A stretch of DNA of 55,144 nt from Candidatus Wallbacteria bacterium (GTDB lineage: Bacteria > Muiribacteriota > JAQTZZ01). This document shows, piece by piece, positions 8,758 to 17,720 of the stretch (the stretch's first letter is position 1; every line of letters begins with the position of its first letter). Under the pieces are notes generated by a model that saw only the letters and a program-made list of their open reading frames with translations, was not told the DNA's origin and ran no database searches. The position numbers were made by a program, and so were the translations under genes. Location: assembly GCA_028687545.1 (NCBI GenBank), contig JAQTZZ010000028.1, positions 1-55,144 on the forward strand. Direction: 5' to 3'.

Positions 8758-11511
8758 ATGAAAATTATAAAACTTTTTTTTCTATCGAATCGAAAAGGCA
8801 TCTCAACAGCATTAGTGGCTATTTGCAGCCCGCTGCTCTTAGGCATGCTGGCTCTCGCCCTGGATGTAGGCAATGCCTATATGCACAAATCGGCGCTGGA
8901 CCAGGCTGCGCAGCTGGCAGCCCTCTCAGCTGCCCAGACCATGAAAACCAGCATCGACCAGGAAGTGATCAGGCAGAAAGTTTATGACATCTTCGCCCAG
9001 AACGGCCTGCCTACCAATGACAACCTCACCGTCAATGTCACAGAGGGGTCGGAAACAGTTCTGGTAGAAGCACGGATGAAGGCAGGATTTTTCGCCACTC
9101 TGTTCGGATTCAGCGACATCACAATCAATTCACAGGCTCTGGCCGAACTCTGCGTTGACGGTACAGCCCGCCTGATCAAGGAAAACACATACGACTTCAT
9201 GCCTTGGGGCATTCCGCATGCAAAAGCATCTTACAATGCCGAGGAAAAGAAAATGTATCTGGACGGCATACCAGCTGATTCCTGGAACGAAAACTCAGCC
9301 TTCGCATTCCAGAAAGGCAGTGAGTATCTGCTGAAACTCGGTTGGGGCCAGCCTGCGGATTCCATCGGCAGGAAAATCCTGATCCCAATGGACAGTACGA
9401 ACGACTGCATTCCGACTGACGCCGATGACCCGATCTGCCCTGAAGTCGGAAGCCATGTCCAGGCAGACCTGATCAAAGCATACGGCCTTATTTACTGGTG
9501 TACGAGAAACAATATCCCGATAGACTGGATCCTGGATTACAACGGCGGTTCTTTCATGGTTGATTACAATCCGGCGATCCTTTCTGCAGTCAGTTCCACA
9601 GGCGTAAGCTTCAGCGGGGTCAGCAAGATCGTCTTAACAGGGGATCAGGCAGCTGCTCTTTCCAACTGGCTGGCTACTCACAACAACAGCGAAGGCAGAG
9701 TTTACAAGATTGTGCGTGTGAGCATGTATCCCAATATTGCTGTTTTCACAGCCAATGTTTACTCTCCGGCAGATCTGATGCCCTGGGGTGTGCAGACCAA
9801 CGGCATTAATACCTATCCATTTGGCTATTCACTTGAAATGGACTTTACTCTTCCCTATGCCACCGGGGCAAGCAACTGGGGTGCCCTGGAACTGGGCGGG
9901 ACAGGAGCTGACCAGTATCGCGACAACATCATGTATGGTGCAGGCAATCCGGACGGCAATAACTGGTATGTGGGAAAGTCGACGTATACCAAAACCGGAA
10001 GCATGGCAGGCCCTACCTTGCAAGCCCTGCAGTACCGCATCGACAACAATAAACTATACGTGAAACTCCCTGTGGTCAGCATCCTGGACGTCAACGGCAG
10101 AAAAAGTACCATTATCAAAGGATTCCTGAACTTCAAAATCAATGCCACAGACTCAGCCAATGGTACGATCAGCGGCAGATTCGTGGACAAAGTACCCACT
10201 GATCAGCTTTCCTACACCACCAACGAAGACATCAACAACACGATCGTGGCCAAAGTACTCATACAGGCAGGAATTCCATTTTTCTGGATCCACGATGCAG
10301 GAATACTCGACGGCGACCTCAACAACTTCGACTGGCTCTATTCCCATCACGAGGATTTTCAAAACAACAATATCCCGGCAGCTATTGCCCGCTGGGTATC
10401 GAGAGGCCACTATTTTTTCAACATGTGCTGGTCCACTGACCGCTTTGACAATGCTCTGGAAGACTATAACCATGATACCTTCGGCACCGACACATCCCAA
10501 TACATTCCCCTGATGTTCTTCAAGTCCTGTTCCGCCAAGCAATACTCTGTCTGCTACCGCTGCGGCAACGGCAAAAACTGTGACGCCTGCCGTTATTCAG
10601 GCTGGGTCTGGGAGTGGGTCAAGCACGAAGATGTCAACACTGATTATAATCCGTCTTACACCATCAGCCCCAAAGACATCATGCAGACCCAGAATCACGT
10701 CTCCTCAATCCCGGCCGACGCCATGATCGGACGCACTCACGCTTTCAAGCTCGGAAGCCTGATCCCTGCCCAGAACTACTACGCTAAAAATAATTCCGCA
10801 GCAGACTACAATCGGGGTATTTACGGTTACTTTACATACAGCAGCATAAATTACGCCAAGAATATGATCCGGGATTACAAGATCAATCCCGATGATCTGG
10901 GCGGGATAGCCTGTTTCATGGGCGGACATGACCCGGCTTCTGGCAGCATAAATATTCCCGCTTACCGGATGATCCTCAATAATGTAGTCGCCAGTTCCAT
11001 CTCCCCTGCAACTTTCAAGACCTCCCGCACCAATTACGGCTCATTGGACCTCGATTCAGAGGATGAAGGGCTGGACACTGACAATAATGAATACTTAGCA
11101 AGCGTCAAATACGGCTATAAGTATCTGCTCACGCCGAACACGCTGGTGCATACCCTGCCCCTTAACCTGCCGGAAGATACCAATGCCGGGGTATGCTTCA
11201 ATGTCGGCAATGACGCCAACACCTGGAACAATTACCCGATTGACAGCCCTCGAGTAATCCTGGTGCCGATTGTCAGCACCAGAACAGCGGACAACATGCT
11301 TGTCACTACTTTGGACCCAGCCAATGTCGATCAACAACCCAGGAGCATCTACAGCATTTATAAGCGCGATCTGGTCAGGATCAAGGCTGTAGCCAAATTC
11401 TGGCTGCTGGACGTGACCAGACCAGGCAGTTACGATTCCACACTGGGCCCGATCGAAAACGGCCAGGTGCGCGGGGTTTTCCTCGGCTACTATATCCCGC
11501 CGGCTGACTGA
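8758..11511 (+). CDS. TadG-like / asparagine-synthetase-B-like chimeric surface protein, paralog 3
   Basis: ATG 8758 follows GGGAAGG and gives an N-terminus that aligns with the other paralogs; an in-frame start at 8716 would add 14 unmatched residues. The 917-residue protein has a Tad helix (N-R-K-G-I-S start), split AsnB-like domain, nested TadG module, CxxC...CxxC knuckle (C-Y-R-C-G-N-G ... C-D-A-C) and a final TadG module. Body motifs (D-S-T-N-D-C, S-H-H-E-D-F, M-C-W-S-T-D-R-F, G-G-H-D-P) match paralog 1, while the N-terminus is closer to paralog 4. It ends two codons earlier than paralogs 1 and 2 because of a TGA at the conserved terminus. Function unknown. Confidence 0.8.
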   Translation: MKIIKLFFLSNRKGISTALVAICSPLLLGMLALALDVGNAYMHKSALDQAAQLAALSAAQTMKTSIDQEVIRQKVYDIFAQNGLPTNDNLTVNVTEGSETVLVEARMKAGFFATLFGFSDITINSQALAELCVDGTARLIKENTYDFMPWGIPHAKASYNAEEKKMYLDGIPADSWNENSAFAFQKGSEYLLKLGWGQPADSIGRKILIPMDSTNDCIPTDADDPICPEVGSHVQADLIKAYGLIYWCTRNNIPIDWILDYNGGSFMVDYNPAILSAVSSTGVSFSGVSKIVLTGDQAAALSNWLATHNNSEGRVYKIVRVSMYPNIAVFTANVYSPADLMPWGVQTNGINTYPFGYSLEMDFTLPYATGASNWGALELGGTGADQYRDNIMYGAGNPDGNNWYVGKSTYTKTGSMAGPTLQALQYRIDNNKLYVKLPVVSILDVNGRKSTIIKGFLNFKINATDSANGTISGRFVDKVPTDQLSYTTNEDINNTIVAKVLIQAGIPFFWIHDAGILDGDLNNFDWLYSHHEDFQNNNIPAAIARWVSRGHYFFNMCWSTDRFDNALEDYNHDTFGTDTSQYIPLMFFKSCSAKQYSVCYRCGNGKNCDACRYSGWVWEWVKHEDVNTDYNPSYTISPKDIMQTQNHVSSIPADAMIGRTHAFKLGSLIPAQNYYAKNNSAADYNRGIYGYFTYSSINYAKNMIRDYKINPDDLGGIACFMGGHDPASGSINIPAYRMILNNVVASSISPATFKTSRTNYGSLDLDSEDEGLDTDNNEYLASVKYGYKYLLTPNTLVHTLPLNLPEDTNAGVCFNVGNDANTWNNYPIDSPRVILVPIVSTRTADNMLVTTLDPANVDQQPRSIYSIYKRDLVRIKAVAKFWLLDVTRPGSYDSTLGPIENGQVRGVFLGYYIPPAD

Positions 11512-11550
11512 AAGTAGACGATCAAGTAAAACAAGATTGAGACTGAATTA

Positions 11551-11573
11551 CAGGGTGCTTCTTCACCCCTGTT
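11551..11573 (+). terminator. Weak terminator-like hairpin after paralog 3
   Basis: CAGGGTG (11551-11557) can pair with CACCCCTG (11564-11571) with one bulge, followed by only three T. Its position matches the better terminator after paralog 2, so it is probably a degenerate version. The rest of the 318-bp gap to paralog 4 holds the dyads and the sigma-54 promoter. Confidence 0.4.
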
Positions 11574-11637
11574 TCCAGCCTGAAACCCTCAATTTAGCGC
11601 TATCATTAATTTCGATTCGTGGCAAACGAAGCAATTA

Positions 11638-11671
11638 TTGCATTTCACAATCCAGACTATGCAGAATGCAA
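11638..11671 (+). promoter_or_regulatory. Tandem activator-site dyads upstream of Tad-chimera gene 4
   Basis: TTGC-ATTTC-ACAA (11638-11650) and ATGC-AGAAT-GCAA (11659-11671), with centres 21 bp apart, ending 44 bp before the -24 GG. TGTCAAC follows at 11691-11697. Conserved spacing with diverged surrounding bases points to selection on the sites. Confidence 0.7.
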
Positions 11672-11713
11672 TGTTGAAGGCTGAAAACTGTGTCAACCGC
11701 GGGATTCAGGGAT

Positions 11714-11729
11714 TGGCATTCCTTTTGCT
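11714..11729 (+). promoter_or_regulatory. Sigma-54 promoter (-24/-12), gene 4
   Basis: TGGCAT-N5-TTGCT with GG at 11715-11716 and GC at 11727-11728 (10 bp apart). The predicted start is near 11740, giving a leader of about 90 nt before the ATG at 11830. Confidence 0.85.
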
Positions 11730-11829
11730 TTTAATTTAACAATTATAGTTTAGCTAATGTGCAGCCACCGCAGGGCACAGACCTTCTGACAGGCCAGACT
11801 TGTCCGTTATCATGCATAAGGAGGGGTTC

Positions 11830-14604
11830 ATGAAAATCAAAAGTCCAGATTTTTTGTCGAACAGGAAAGGCATTTCCACGGTTGTGATTGCCCTCCTCTC
11901 CCCGTTCCTCCTGGGCATGGTAGCTTTAGCAGTAGATGTGGGCTATGCCTATATGCAGAAATCCACTCTGGACCAGGCTGCTCAACTCGCCGCTCTTTCA
12001 GCGGCACAGACCATGAAAACCAGCGATGACCCGGCAGTGATCAGACAGAAAGTGCTGGATGTCTATGCTCAAAATGGGCTGCCTGCAAGCGACAATCTTG
12101 TAATAACAGTCACTAAAGGAGCTGAGACAGTCTTCATCGACACAAATCTGAAAATGACTTACAATTTCGCCAAAGTCCTCGGTTTCAACGACGTATTGCT
12201 CAGAACCCAGTCCCTGGCGGAACTGTGCGCAGACGGCTCGGCCAGGCTGATCAAGATGAGCACATACGATCTGATGCCTTTCGGAATCCCGCACGGCAGG
12301 GCAGCCTTCAGCTGGGACGGAAACACCCTGTACATCGACGGTTCGCTTGCCGAAAGCTGGAACGAAAATTCGTCCTTCAGATTCAATGTCGGCAGCGAGT
12401 ATCTCCTGAAACTCGGGGAAGGCGCATCTCCGGATCCGCTGGGCAGGAAATACCTGATTCCGATGGACGGCGGCGAAGACGTCACCCCCAAGGACGCCCA
12501 AGACCCGGTCTGCCCGGAAATCGGCAGCCACACCCAGGCGCAGCCGCTCAAAGCCTATGGCCTTGTCCACTGGTGCCTGCAGCACAGATACACAGTGGAC
12601 TGGCTGCTGGACTATAACGGCGGTTCCTATCTGGTGAATTACCATCCTGATATCGATACTGCTGTTTCGACCAATGGGGTCTATTTCTCTGATGTGAGTA
12701 AGATTCTACTGACAGCGGAACAGGCTCAGCAACTGATGGACTACCTGGGAGCGAACCAGAACAGCGAAGGGAGAGCATATGGCCTGATTCATCTGACCAA
12801 GCCCATGAATTATGCGGTTTACACACCATTCATGTATTCAAACGCGGACCTGATGCCCTGGGGGCTGGTGAACAAAACTGCAGACTATCCCTTCGGTTAC
12901 CAGTTCAATGTCCAATATACGCTCAAGTACGGTTTTGACGCGAACGTCTCAGGCGACACTGAAGCCAGGTGCGGAGCTCTGGTGATGGGCTCTACAGGAG
13001 CCAGCCAGTACAGGAGCAATATCGCCAATGGAGTCAGTAATTTCAAGCAGAACACCGACGGCACGACAGGCGTCCTGTATTATGTGGGAGAAGTCCTTCA
13101 GACTGAGCCGAACAACATGCTGAACCCAACCAAGCAGGGCCTGCAGGACCGCCTGGCAGCCGGCAAATTTTATCTGGAACTCCCGGTGGTTACTACTCTG
13201 GATACGAACAGCACCGTCGAAACCACGATTGTGGGATTCATCAACTTCATGCTCAGCGGAGTGGATACGGCGCACGGCTATGTGTATGGCCAGTTCGTGG
13301 ATACCATTCCCAGGGACCAGCTCACCTATACCCTGAACATTGACGAAAATGACGTGATTCCTGCCAAAATGCTGAAAATGGCCGGAATCCCCTATTCCTG
13401 GATCCACGATACTGACGTGCTGAACGGCAATATCAGCAATTACCAGTGGATAGCCTGCTCACACACTGATTTCTTCAACGAGAATGTGCCTGAAAAAATC
13501 GCGGAATGGGTGGCTGGCGGCCATTACTTTTTCAATCTCTGCTGGTCCACCCTGAGATTTGACAACGCTTTAACTCAATATAACCATAATACCTATGGGA
13601 ACAATTCACAGAGCTACGTCCCATCCGCCTTTTTTCAGTCCTACAGCACGATCCAGACCTCCAAATGCCCGTTCTGCAAGAATCATCCTGGTTCCTCCTG
13701 CGACGCCTGCCGCAACACAGGCTGGGTCCAGGAATACGTCAAATACACGGATGTGGACAACGACGCCCTGAGCAATTACACTCTCTCGCCGCGCGACATA
13801 CCGCTCAACCAGGACCATGTTACAGTAGTCCCGGCTGACCTGACCGCAGGCAGAGTCCAGTCTTTCAAAACAAGCGGCCTCTTATCATCCTGCCAGGTTT
13901 TCGCGAGTAACAATTCACCTGCCTATCGCCAGGTGATCACAGCTTATCCGAGTTCCTCGGTAGCCAAAGTCGTCTCCAGGACTTATAAAATCCATGACTC
14001 AGATCCGGGCGGTGTGATGACGTTCATGGGAGGCCATGATCCGGGGAATGCAGCAGGCTACAGGATGATGCTCAATTCCTGCCTGGCCTGCGCAGAGTCC
14101 CCGCTCATCAGTGCTGCAATCCGTACTGATTTCGGAGCACTGGACATGGATTCAGTCCTGGAAACAAGTGACCCTGAGGAATATCTCGGCAACGTGAAAT
14201 ACGGCTATAAATACCTGCTGACTCCAGGACAGATCGTGGACACCCTGCCGGGCAATCAGCCTGATAAAACCAATACAGGCGTGTTTTTCAATGTCGGTTC
14301 AGATCACCATACCTGGAACAATTATCCGATCGACAGCCAGAGAGTTGTGCTGGTGCCTATTGTAAGCACGAGAACTCCAGACAGTCTGCTGACCTGCATA
14401 TCTCAGCCGAATATAGACTCCCCGCCGAGAAGCATTTACAGCATCAACCAGAGAGACAAGGTCAGGATCAAGGGAATCGCCAAATTCTGGCTGCTCGATG
14501 TGAATCAGTGGAGTTATTATGATATGTACCTGGGTCCCCTGACAAACGGACAGGTGCGTGGAATCTTCCTCGGCTATTTCATTCCGCCTGTAGATGGGAA
14601 ATAA
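11830..14604 (+). CDS. TadG-like / asparagine-synthetase-B-like chimeric surface protein, paralog 4
   Basis: ATG 11830 follows AAGGAGG at 11818-11824; an upstream in-frame start at 11800 precedes the ribosome site and is rejected. The 924 residues have the same layout as the other paralogs. The N-terminus resembles paralog 3, while the central body (L-I-P-M-D-G-G-E-D, K-A-Y-G-L-V-H-W, L-C-W-S-T-L-R-F) matches paralog 2. The H-H-E-D-F motif is C-S-H-T-D-F, G-G-H-D-P is kept and the knuckle reads C-P-F-C ... C-D-A-C. It is the last of the tandem set and faces a convergent minus-strand gene across a palindrome. Confidence 0.8.
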   Translation: MKIKSPDFLSNRKGISTVVIALLSPFLLGMVALAVDVGYAYMQKSTLDQAAQLAALSAAQTMKTSDDPAVIRQKVLDVYAQNGLPASDNLVITVTKGAETVFIDTNLKMTYNFAKVLGFNDVLLRTQSLAELCADGSARLIKMSTYDLMPFGIPHGRAAFSWDGNTLYIDGSLAESWNENSSFRFNVGSEYLLKLGEGASPDPLGRKYLIPMDGGEDVTPKDAQDPVCPEIGSHTQAQPLKAYGLVHWCLQHRYTVDWLLDYNGGSYLVNYHPDIDTAVSTNGVYFSDVSKILLTAEQAQQLMDYLGANQNSEGRAYGLIHLTKPMNYAVYTPFMYSNADLMPWGLVNKTADYPFGYQFNVQYTLKYGFDANVSGDTEARCGALVMGSTGASQYRSNIANGVSNFKQNTDGTTGVLYYVGEVLQTEPNNMLNPTKQGLQDRLAAGKFYLELPVVTTLDTNSTVETTIVGFINFMLSGVDTAHGYVYGQFVDTIPRDQLTYTLNIDENDVIPAKMLKMAGIPYSWIHDTDVLNGNISNYQWIACSHTDFFNENVPEKIAEWVAGGHYFFNLCWSTLRFDNALTQYNHNTYGNNSQSYVPSAFFQSYSTIQTSKCPFCKNHPGSSCDACRNTGWVQEYVKYTDVDNDALSNYTLSPRDIPLNQDHVTVVPADLTAGRVQSFKTSGLLSSCQVFASNNSPAYRQVITAYPSSSVAKVVSRTYKIHDSDPGGVMTFMGGHDPGNAAGYRMMLNSCLACAESPLISAAIRTDFGALDMDSVLETSDPEEYLGNVKYGYKYLLTPGQIVDTLPGNQPDKTNTGVFFNVGSDHHTWNNYPIDSQRVVLVPIVSTRTPDSLLTCISQPNIDSPPRSIYSINQRDKVRIKGIAKFWLLDVNQWSYYDMYLGPLTNGQVRGIFLGYFIPPVDGK

Positions 14605-14628
14605 TTTAATGATCACCCGGTGAATTGA

Positions 14629-14660
14629 ATGTAGGGACGCAGCATGCTGCGTCCCTACAT
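14629..14660. repeat. 32-bp perfect palindrome between convergent genes
   Basis: Each 16-bp half (ATGTAGGGACGCAGCA in 14629-14644) is the exact reverse complement of the other. It lies between the stop of paralog 4 and the stop of the minus-strand phosphodiesterase gene and almost fills the gap. A related degenerate palindrome lies at 21259-21286. It may act as a bidirectional transcription end or be a REP-like element; there is no long T-run. Confidence 0.8.
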
Positions 14661-14662
14661 TG

Positions 14663-17008
14663 TTAATAAATCTCTAATTCAAACAGCGGCGTGTTGCCCT
14701 TTTCGTCGAAGATCTTCTTGAAGGCCAACACCAGCTCAGGATCGAACTGGGCGCCGCTGCAGCGTTTCAATTCCTCGAAGGCCTTCTCGAACTGCATCCC
14801 GCGCCGGTACGATCGGTCTGAGGTCATGGCATCGAAAGCGTCAGCCACACTGATGATGCGGGCTCCGAGCGGAACATCCTTGCCCCGCAGTCCGTCAGGA
14901 TAGCCCTTGCCGTCGAAGCGTTCGTGATGGTGCTTGACCATCGGGATCTTGTCGCGCAGGAATTCGACAGGAGCCAGTATCTGAGCTGAAATCACCGGGT
15001 GGTTTTTGATGATCTGATATTCCTCTTCAGTCAGCCGGCCGGGCTTGCAGAGGATGTTGTCGCGGATGCCGATCTTGCCGATGTCATGCAGCAGAGCCGC
15101 GAAGTTGATGTCTTCCACTTCATTCTTGGTCATGCCCAGTTCTTTGGCGATTTCCACGGAGTATTTGGCCACGCGTCTGGAATGGCCATGGGTGTAAGGA
15201 TCCTTCGAGTCCATGGCATTGGCCAGCACCTGGATCGTGCTCTTATAGAGCCTCTGGATGCTCAGGTAGAGCTTGGCGTTGTCAATGGAGTTGACCGCCA
15301 GATTGGCGATGGCTTCCAGAAGTTCCACGTCATGTTCATTGAAAGTGGTTTCGCCTTTCTTGTTCAGGACTTCCAGCACTCCAGTGACCTGTTCTTTCAT
15401 CTTGAGAGGTACTGCGATCACGGAACGGGTGACGAACTTGGTTTTGTCGTCTGCCTGTTTGAAGAAACGGTCGTCTTTGGAAGTGTCGGCGACAATGCAG
15501 GACTGCCCTGTTTCAGCGACCCAGCCCGCAATCCCCTGCCCAAATTTCAGCCTGATCTGCTTGATGGCCTCACCTTTCTCACCCTGCCCGATCTCGAAAT
15601 AAAGCTCCCTGGCCTTTTCATCCACCAGGAGCACGGAGCAGGCCTCGGCGTCCATCACCTTGCTGCCCATGGCCATGATTCTGTCCAGCAGTCCGTCCTT
15701 ACCGAACAATTCCAGGGTGGAACTGACCACTTTCCCGATCTCATACAGTGCTGAGCCTTCAGCCAGTTTCTGATGCAGCAGGATCAATTCCGTCAGTTGC
15801 TTGTATCTCCCTGAAAATCTTTTCATCAGCCCGTCCAGATTTTCCGGCAGAGAAAGGTCAGGGGCGATCACGAACCAGTTCGGCCCTTCACCGATCGGCA
15901 GATTCAGATAGATCCACTCGTTCTCCCGGAACTGGATGCGAGCCATTCCCCCCAGCTTCTGCATGTCCTCATGAGAGAAAAATGCTTTTACCTGCTGGAA
16001 CTCGCCTTCCGAGAGATTGTATAAATATCTGACCACAAAGTCCTTCAGGAGTTTTTCCCATTCCACGATCCCTCCGCGGAATTCAGCGGAAAAGAAATTC
16101 CTGATGAACTGGAAAGTCTCCTTGGAAAGAGCTGTCAGCGACTCGCAGTTTTCCGTGAGCTGCAGGTAATTAAGCTCTTCAGCTGCAGTGATCCTTTTCG
16201 CCTCCCGCTCACAGAAAGACTTGATGGCTGCAGCATGTCCGGTTTCAGGATCGATCTCAAGATATACCCCGCAGATCGCGTTGTCTCCGGCAGCACCTGA
16301 GAATCGAACAGGCATCTGCGTAATATACTGAGAAATTACTTCCTCTTTTTTCACACCCACCACAGAATCCATCGGACCTGTCATGCCGCAGTCCGTAATA
16401 TACGCTGTGCCATGTTCAAAAATCTGGGCGTCGCCGGTGAGAACATGGGTATGGGTGCCGATCACTGCCGAAACCTTGCCGTCGAGGAAAAAGCTGAAGG
16501 CCTTTTTTTCGATCCCTGATTCGGCATGAAAGTCCACGATAATGTTCTTGTAACCCTGTTCCCGCAGCTGATTCACTTTCTGTTCCACAATGGAAAAAGG
16601 GTCATCCAGCAATTCGAAGCTTTCCTTGCCGAAAATGTTGACTATTGATTCACGGCCGAGCGCGTTGATTACAGCTACTTTGTGCCCCCCGACCTCGGTC
16701 AGGAAAGCACCTTTTCCAGGCGTGCCGTCCGGATAATTGATCGGCCTGATCAGGCGGGGAGTTGCAATGATATAGTCCTTGATCTCGCGTTTCACCCAGG
16801 TGTGATTGCCCATCGTGATCACATGCACGCCTGCATTAAAGATGAATTCAGCATCTTTGGGATATAAGCCAAGACCCTTGGAAGCATTCTCGCCGTTGGC
16901 GATGATGAAGTCGGGATTATACTCCCTGCGCAACCTTGGCAGAATGGTCAAGAGTGTCGCAAGGCCGGCATCATCATCAATATCGCCTAAAAACAAAACC
17001 TTAAGCAT
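14663..17008 (-). CDS. YmdB-type phosphodiesterase fused to GAF and HD-GYP domains
   Basis: 781 residues from ATG 17008, which has GGAAGG 5 bp upstream; a GTG two codons earlier is less likely. Residues 1-265 are a YmdB/DR1281-type metallophosphoesterase: G-D-I-D, N-G-E-N, G-N-H-T-W, D-F-H-A-E, G-T-H-T-H. A region of about 165 residues follows with no recognised domain. Residues about 430-585 are a GAF domain. Residues about 595-775 are HD-GYP: H-S-R-R-V, L-H-D-I-G-K, H-H-H-E-R and G-K-G-Y-P, all intact. YmdB proteins hydrolyse 2',3'-cyclic nucleotides and HD-GYP proteins hydrolyse cyclic di-GMP, so this is probably a dual cytoplasmic phosphodiesterase with a small-molecule sensor. It overlaps the upstream gene by 8 bp and is the last gene of a three-gene operon. 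Confidence 0.9.
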   Translation of the reverse strand: MLKVLFLGDIDDDAGLATLLTILPRLRREYNPDFIIANGENASKGLGLYPKDAEFIFNAGVHVITMGNHTWVKREIKDYIIATPRLIRPINYPDGTPGKGAFLTEVGGHKVAVINALGRESIVNIFGKESFELLDDPFSIVEQKVNQLREQGYKNIIVDFHAESGIEKKAFSFFLDGKVSAVIGTHTHVLTGDAQIFEHGTAYITDCGMTGPMDSVVGVKKEEVISQYITQMPVRFSGAAGDNAICGVYLEIDPETGHAAAIKSFCEREAKRITAAEELNYLQLTENCESLTALSKETFQFIRNFFSAEFRGGIVEWEKLLKDFVVRYLYNLSEGEFQQVKAFFSHEDMQKLGGMARIQFRENEWIYLNLPIGEGPNWFVIAPDLSLPENLDGLMKRFSGRYKQLTELILLHQKLAEGSALYEIGKVVSSTLELFGKDGLLDRIMAMGSKVMDAEACSVLLVDEKARELYFEIGQGEKGEAIKQIRLKFGQGIAGWVAETGQSCIVADTSKDDRFFKQADDKTKFVTRSVIAVPLKMKEQVTGVLEVLNKKGETTFNEHDVELLEAIANLAVNSIDNAKLYLSIQRLYKSTIQVLANAMDSKDPYTHGHSRRVAKYSVEIAKELGMTKNEVEDINFAALLHDIGKIGIRDNILCKPGRLTEEEYQIIKNHPVISAQILAPVEFLRDKIPMVKHHHERFDGKGYPDGLRGKDVPLGARIISVADAFDAMTSDRSYRRGMQFEKAFEELKRCSGAQFDPELVLAFKKIFDEKGNTPLFELEIY

Positions 17009-17720
17009 CAGCACCTTCCGGGTAATAAGCTGCTATTTCCTCAGTATAAACGCTTTTTTCCTGGTAAACAAATAATGGTGGCCTGACCGTCAATCCAGCT
17101 CCGCCGTTTTTGATGCTCTCCATCAGCAGTCTCCCGGCCGGCAATCCGGCCCGTGGATGAATGAAACGGACCTGCTTTGGCTCCAGGGAGTGTTCGCGCA
17201 AAGTTTCCATAATCTGCGCCAGTCGTTCCGTTTTGTGGATGAACACGAATCTGCCCCGATTTTTCATCAATTTCCCGGCAGCCATGCAGAAATCTCCGAA
17301 GCTGCCAAAACGCTCCACTCTGGAGACGCGTTTATTTTCAGCTGCAGGAGCAGGGGCACCGGATTCGGCCTGGAATGGTGGATTTGCCAGCACCAGATCG
17401 AATTTCCCGTTAAATTCCGGCGGCAGCTCCCGGAAATCCATCCCTAAGATGGAAATCTCCCCCGAGAGATCGTTCAATTCAATTGTCTTCCTAAGATATT
17501 TCAAGGCAAGCTTATCCCTTTCCACTCCGGTTAATTTCAGACCTCTGCGGCGGAGGTAGACAAGGAGCAGCACTCCTCCGGTACCGGAACCGAGTTCAAG
17601 TACGGACATCCCGGGTCTCAGGGCCGGAAAATTGGCGAGCAGTACACTGTCCTCGTTCAGGCAGAAAACTTCCCTGCCCTGAACTATCCGCATGTTTCCG
17701 GCCAGTCTGTCAATTCTCAC
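17001..17720 (-). CDS. TrmN6-like tRNA adenine-N6 methyltransferase
   Basis: 239 residues from a GTG start. Class I S-adenosylmethionine fold: motif I L-E-L-G-S-G-T-G-G near residue 42 and the N-P-P-F motif of adenine-N6 methyltransferases near 120, plus late R-F-I-H-P and R-L-L-M-E signatures typical of the YfiC/TrmN6 family. That family modifies A37 of tRNA1(Val) in E. coli; the substrate here is inferred. The gene overlaps the end of the DUF1385 gene by 11 bp and the start of the phosphodiesterase gene by 8 bp, so the three are translationally coupled. A PrmC-type glutamine methyltransferase would normally show N-P-P-Y. Confidence 0.85.
   Translation of the reverse strand: MRIDRLAGNMRIVQGREVFCLNEDSVLLANFPALRPGMSVLELGSGTGGVLLLVYLRRRGLKLTGVERDKLALKYLRKTIELNDLSGEISILGMDFRELPPEFNGKFDLVLANPPFQAESGAPAPAAENKRVSRVERFGSFGDFCMAAGKLMKNRGRFVFIHKTERLAQIMETLREHSLEPKQVRFIHPRAGLPAGRLLMESIKNGGAGLTVRPPLFVYQEKSVYTEEIAAYYPEGADA

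Noticed and set aside
2558-14604. Asparagine synthetase activity for the chimeric proteins
   Set aside because: True AsnB needs an N-terminal catalytic Cys2 glutaminase and an ATP PP-loop motif; neither is visible. The resemblance is only to a family that carries this label in databases.
14999-15754. 251-codon plus-strand open frame
   Set aside because: Antisense to the GAF/HD-GYP region of the phosphodiesterase gene, whose protein matches known families throughout.
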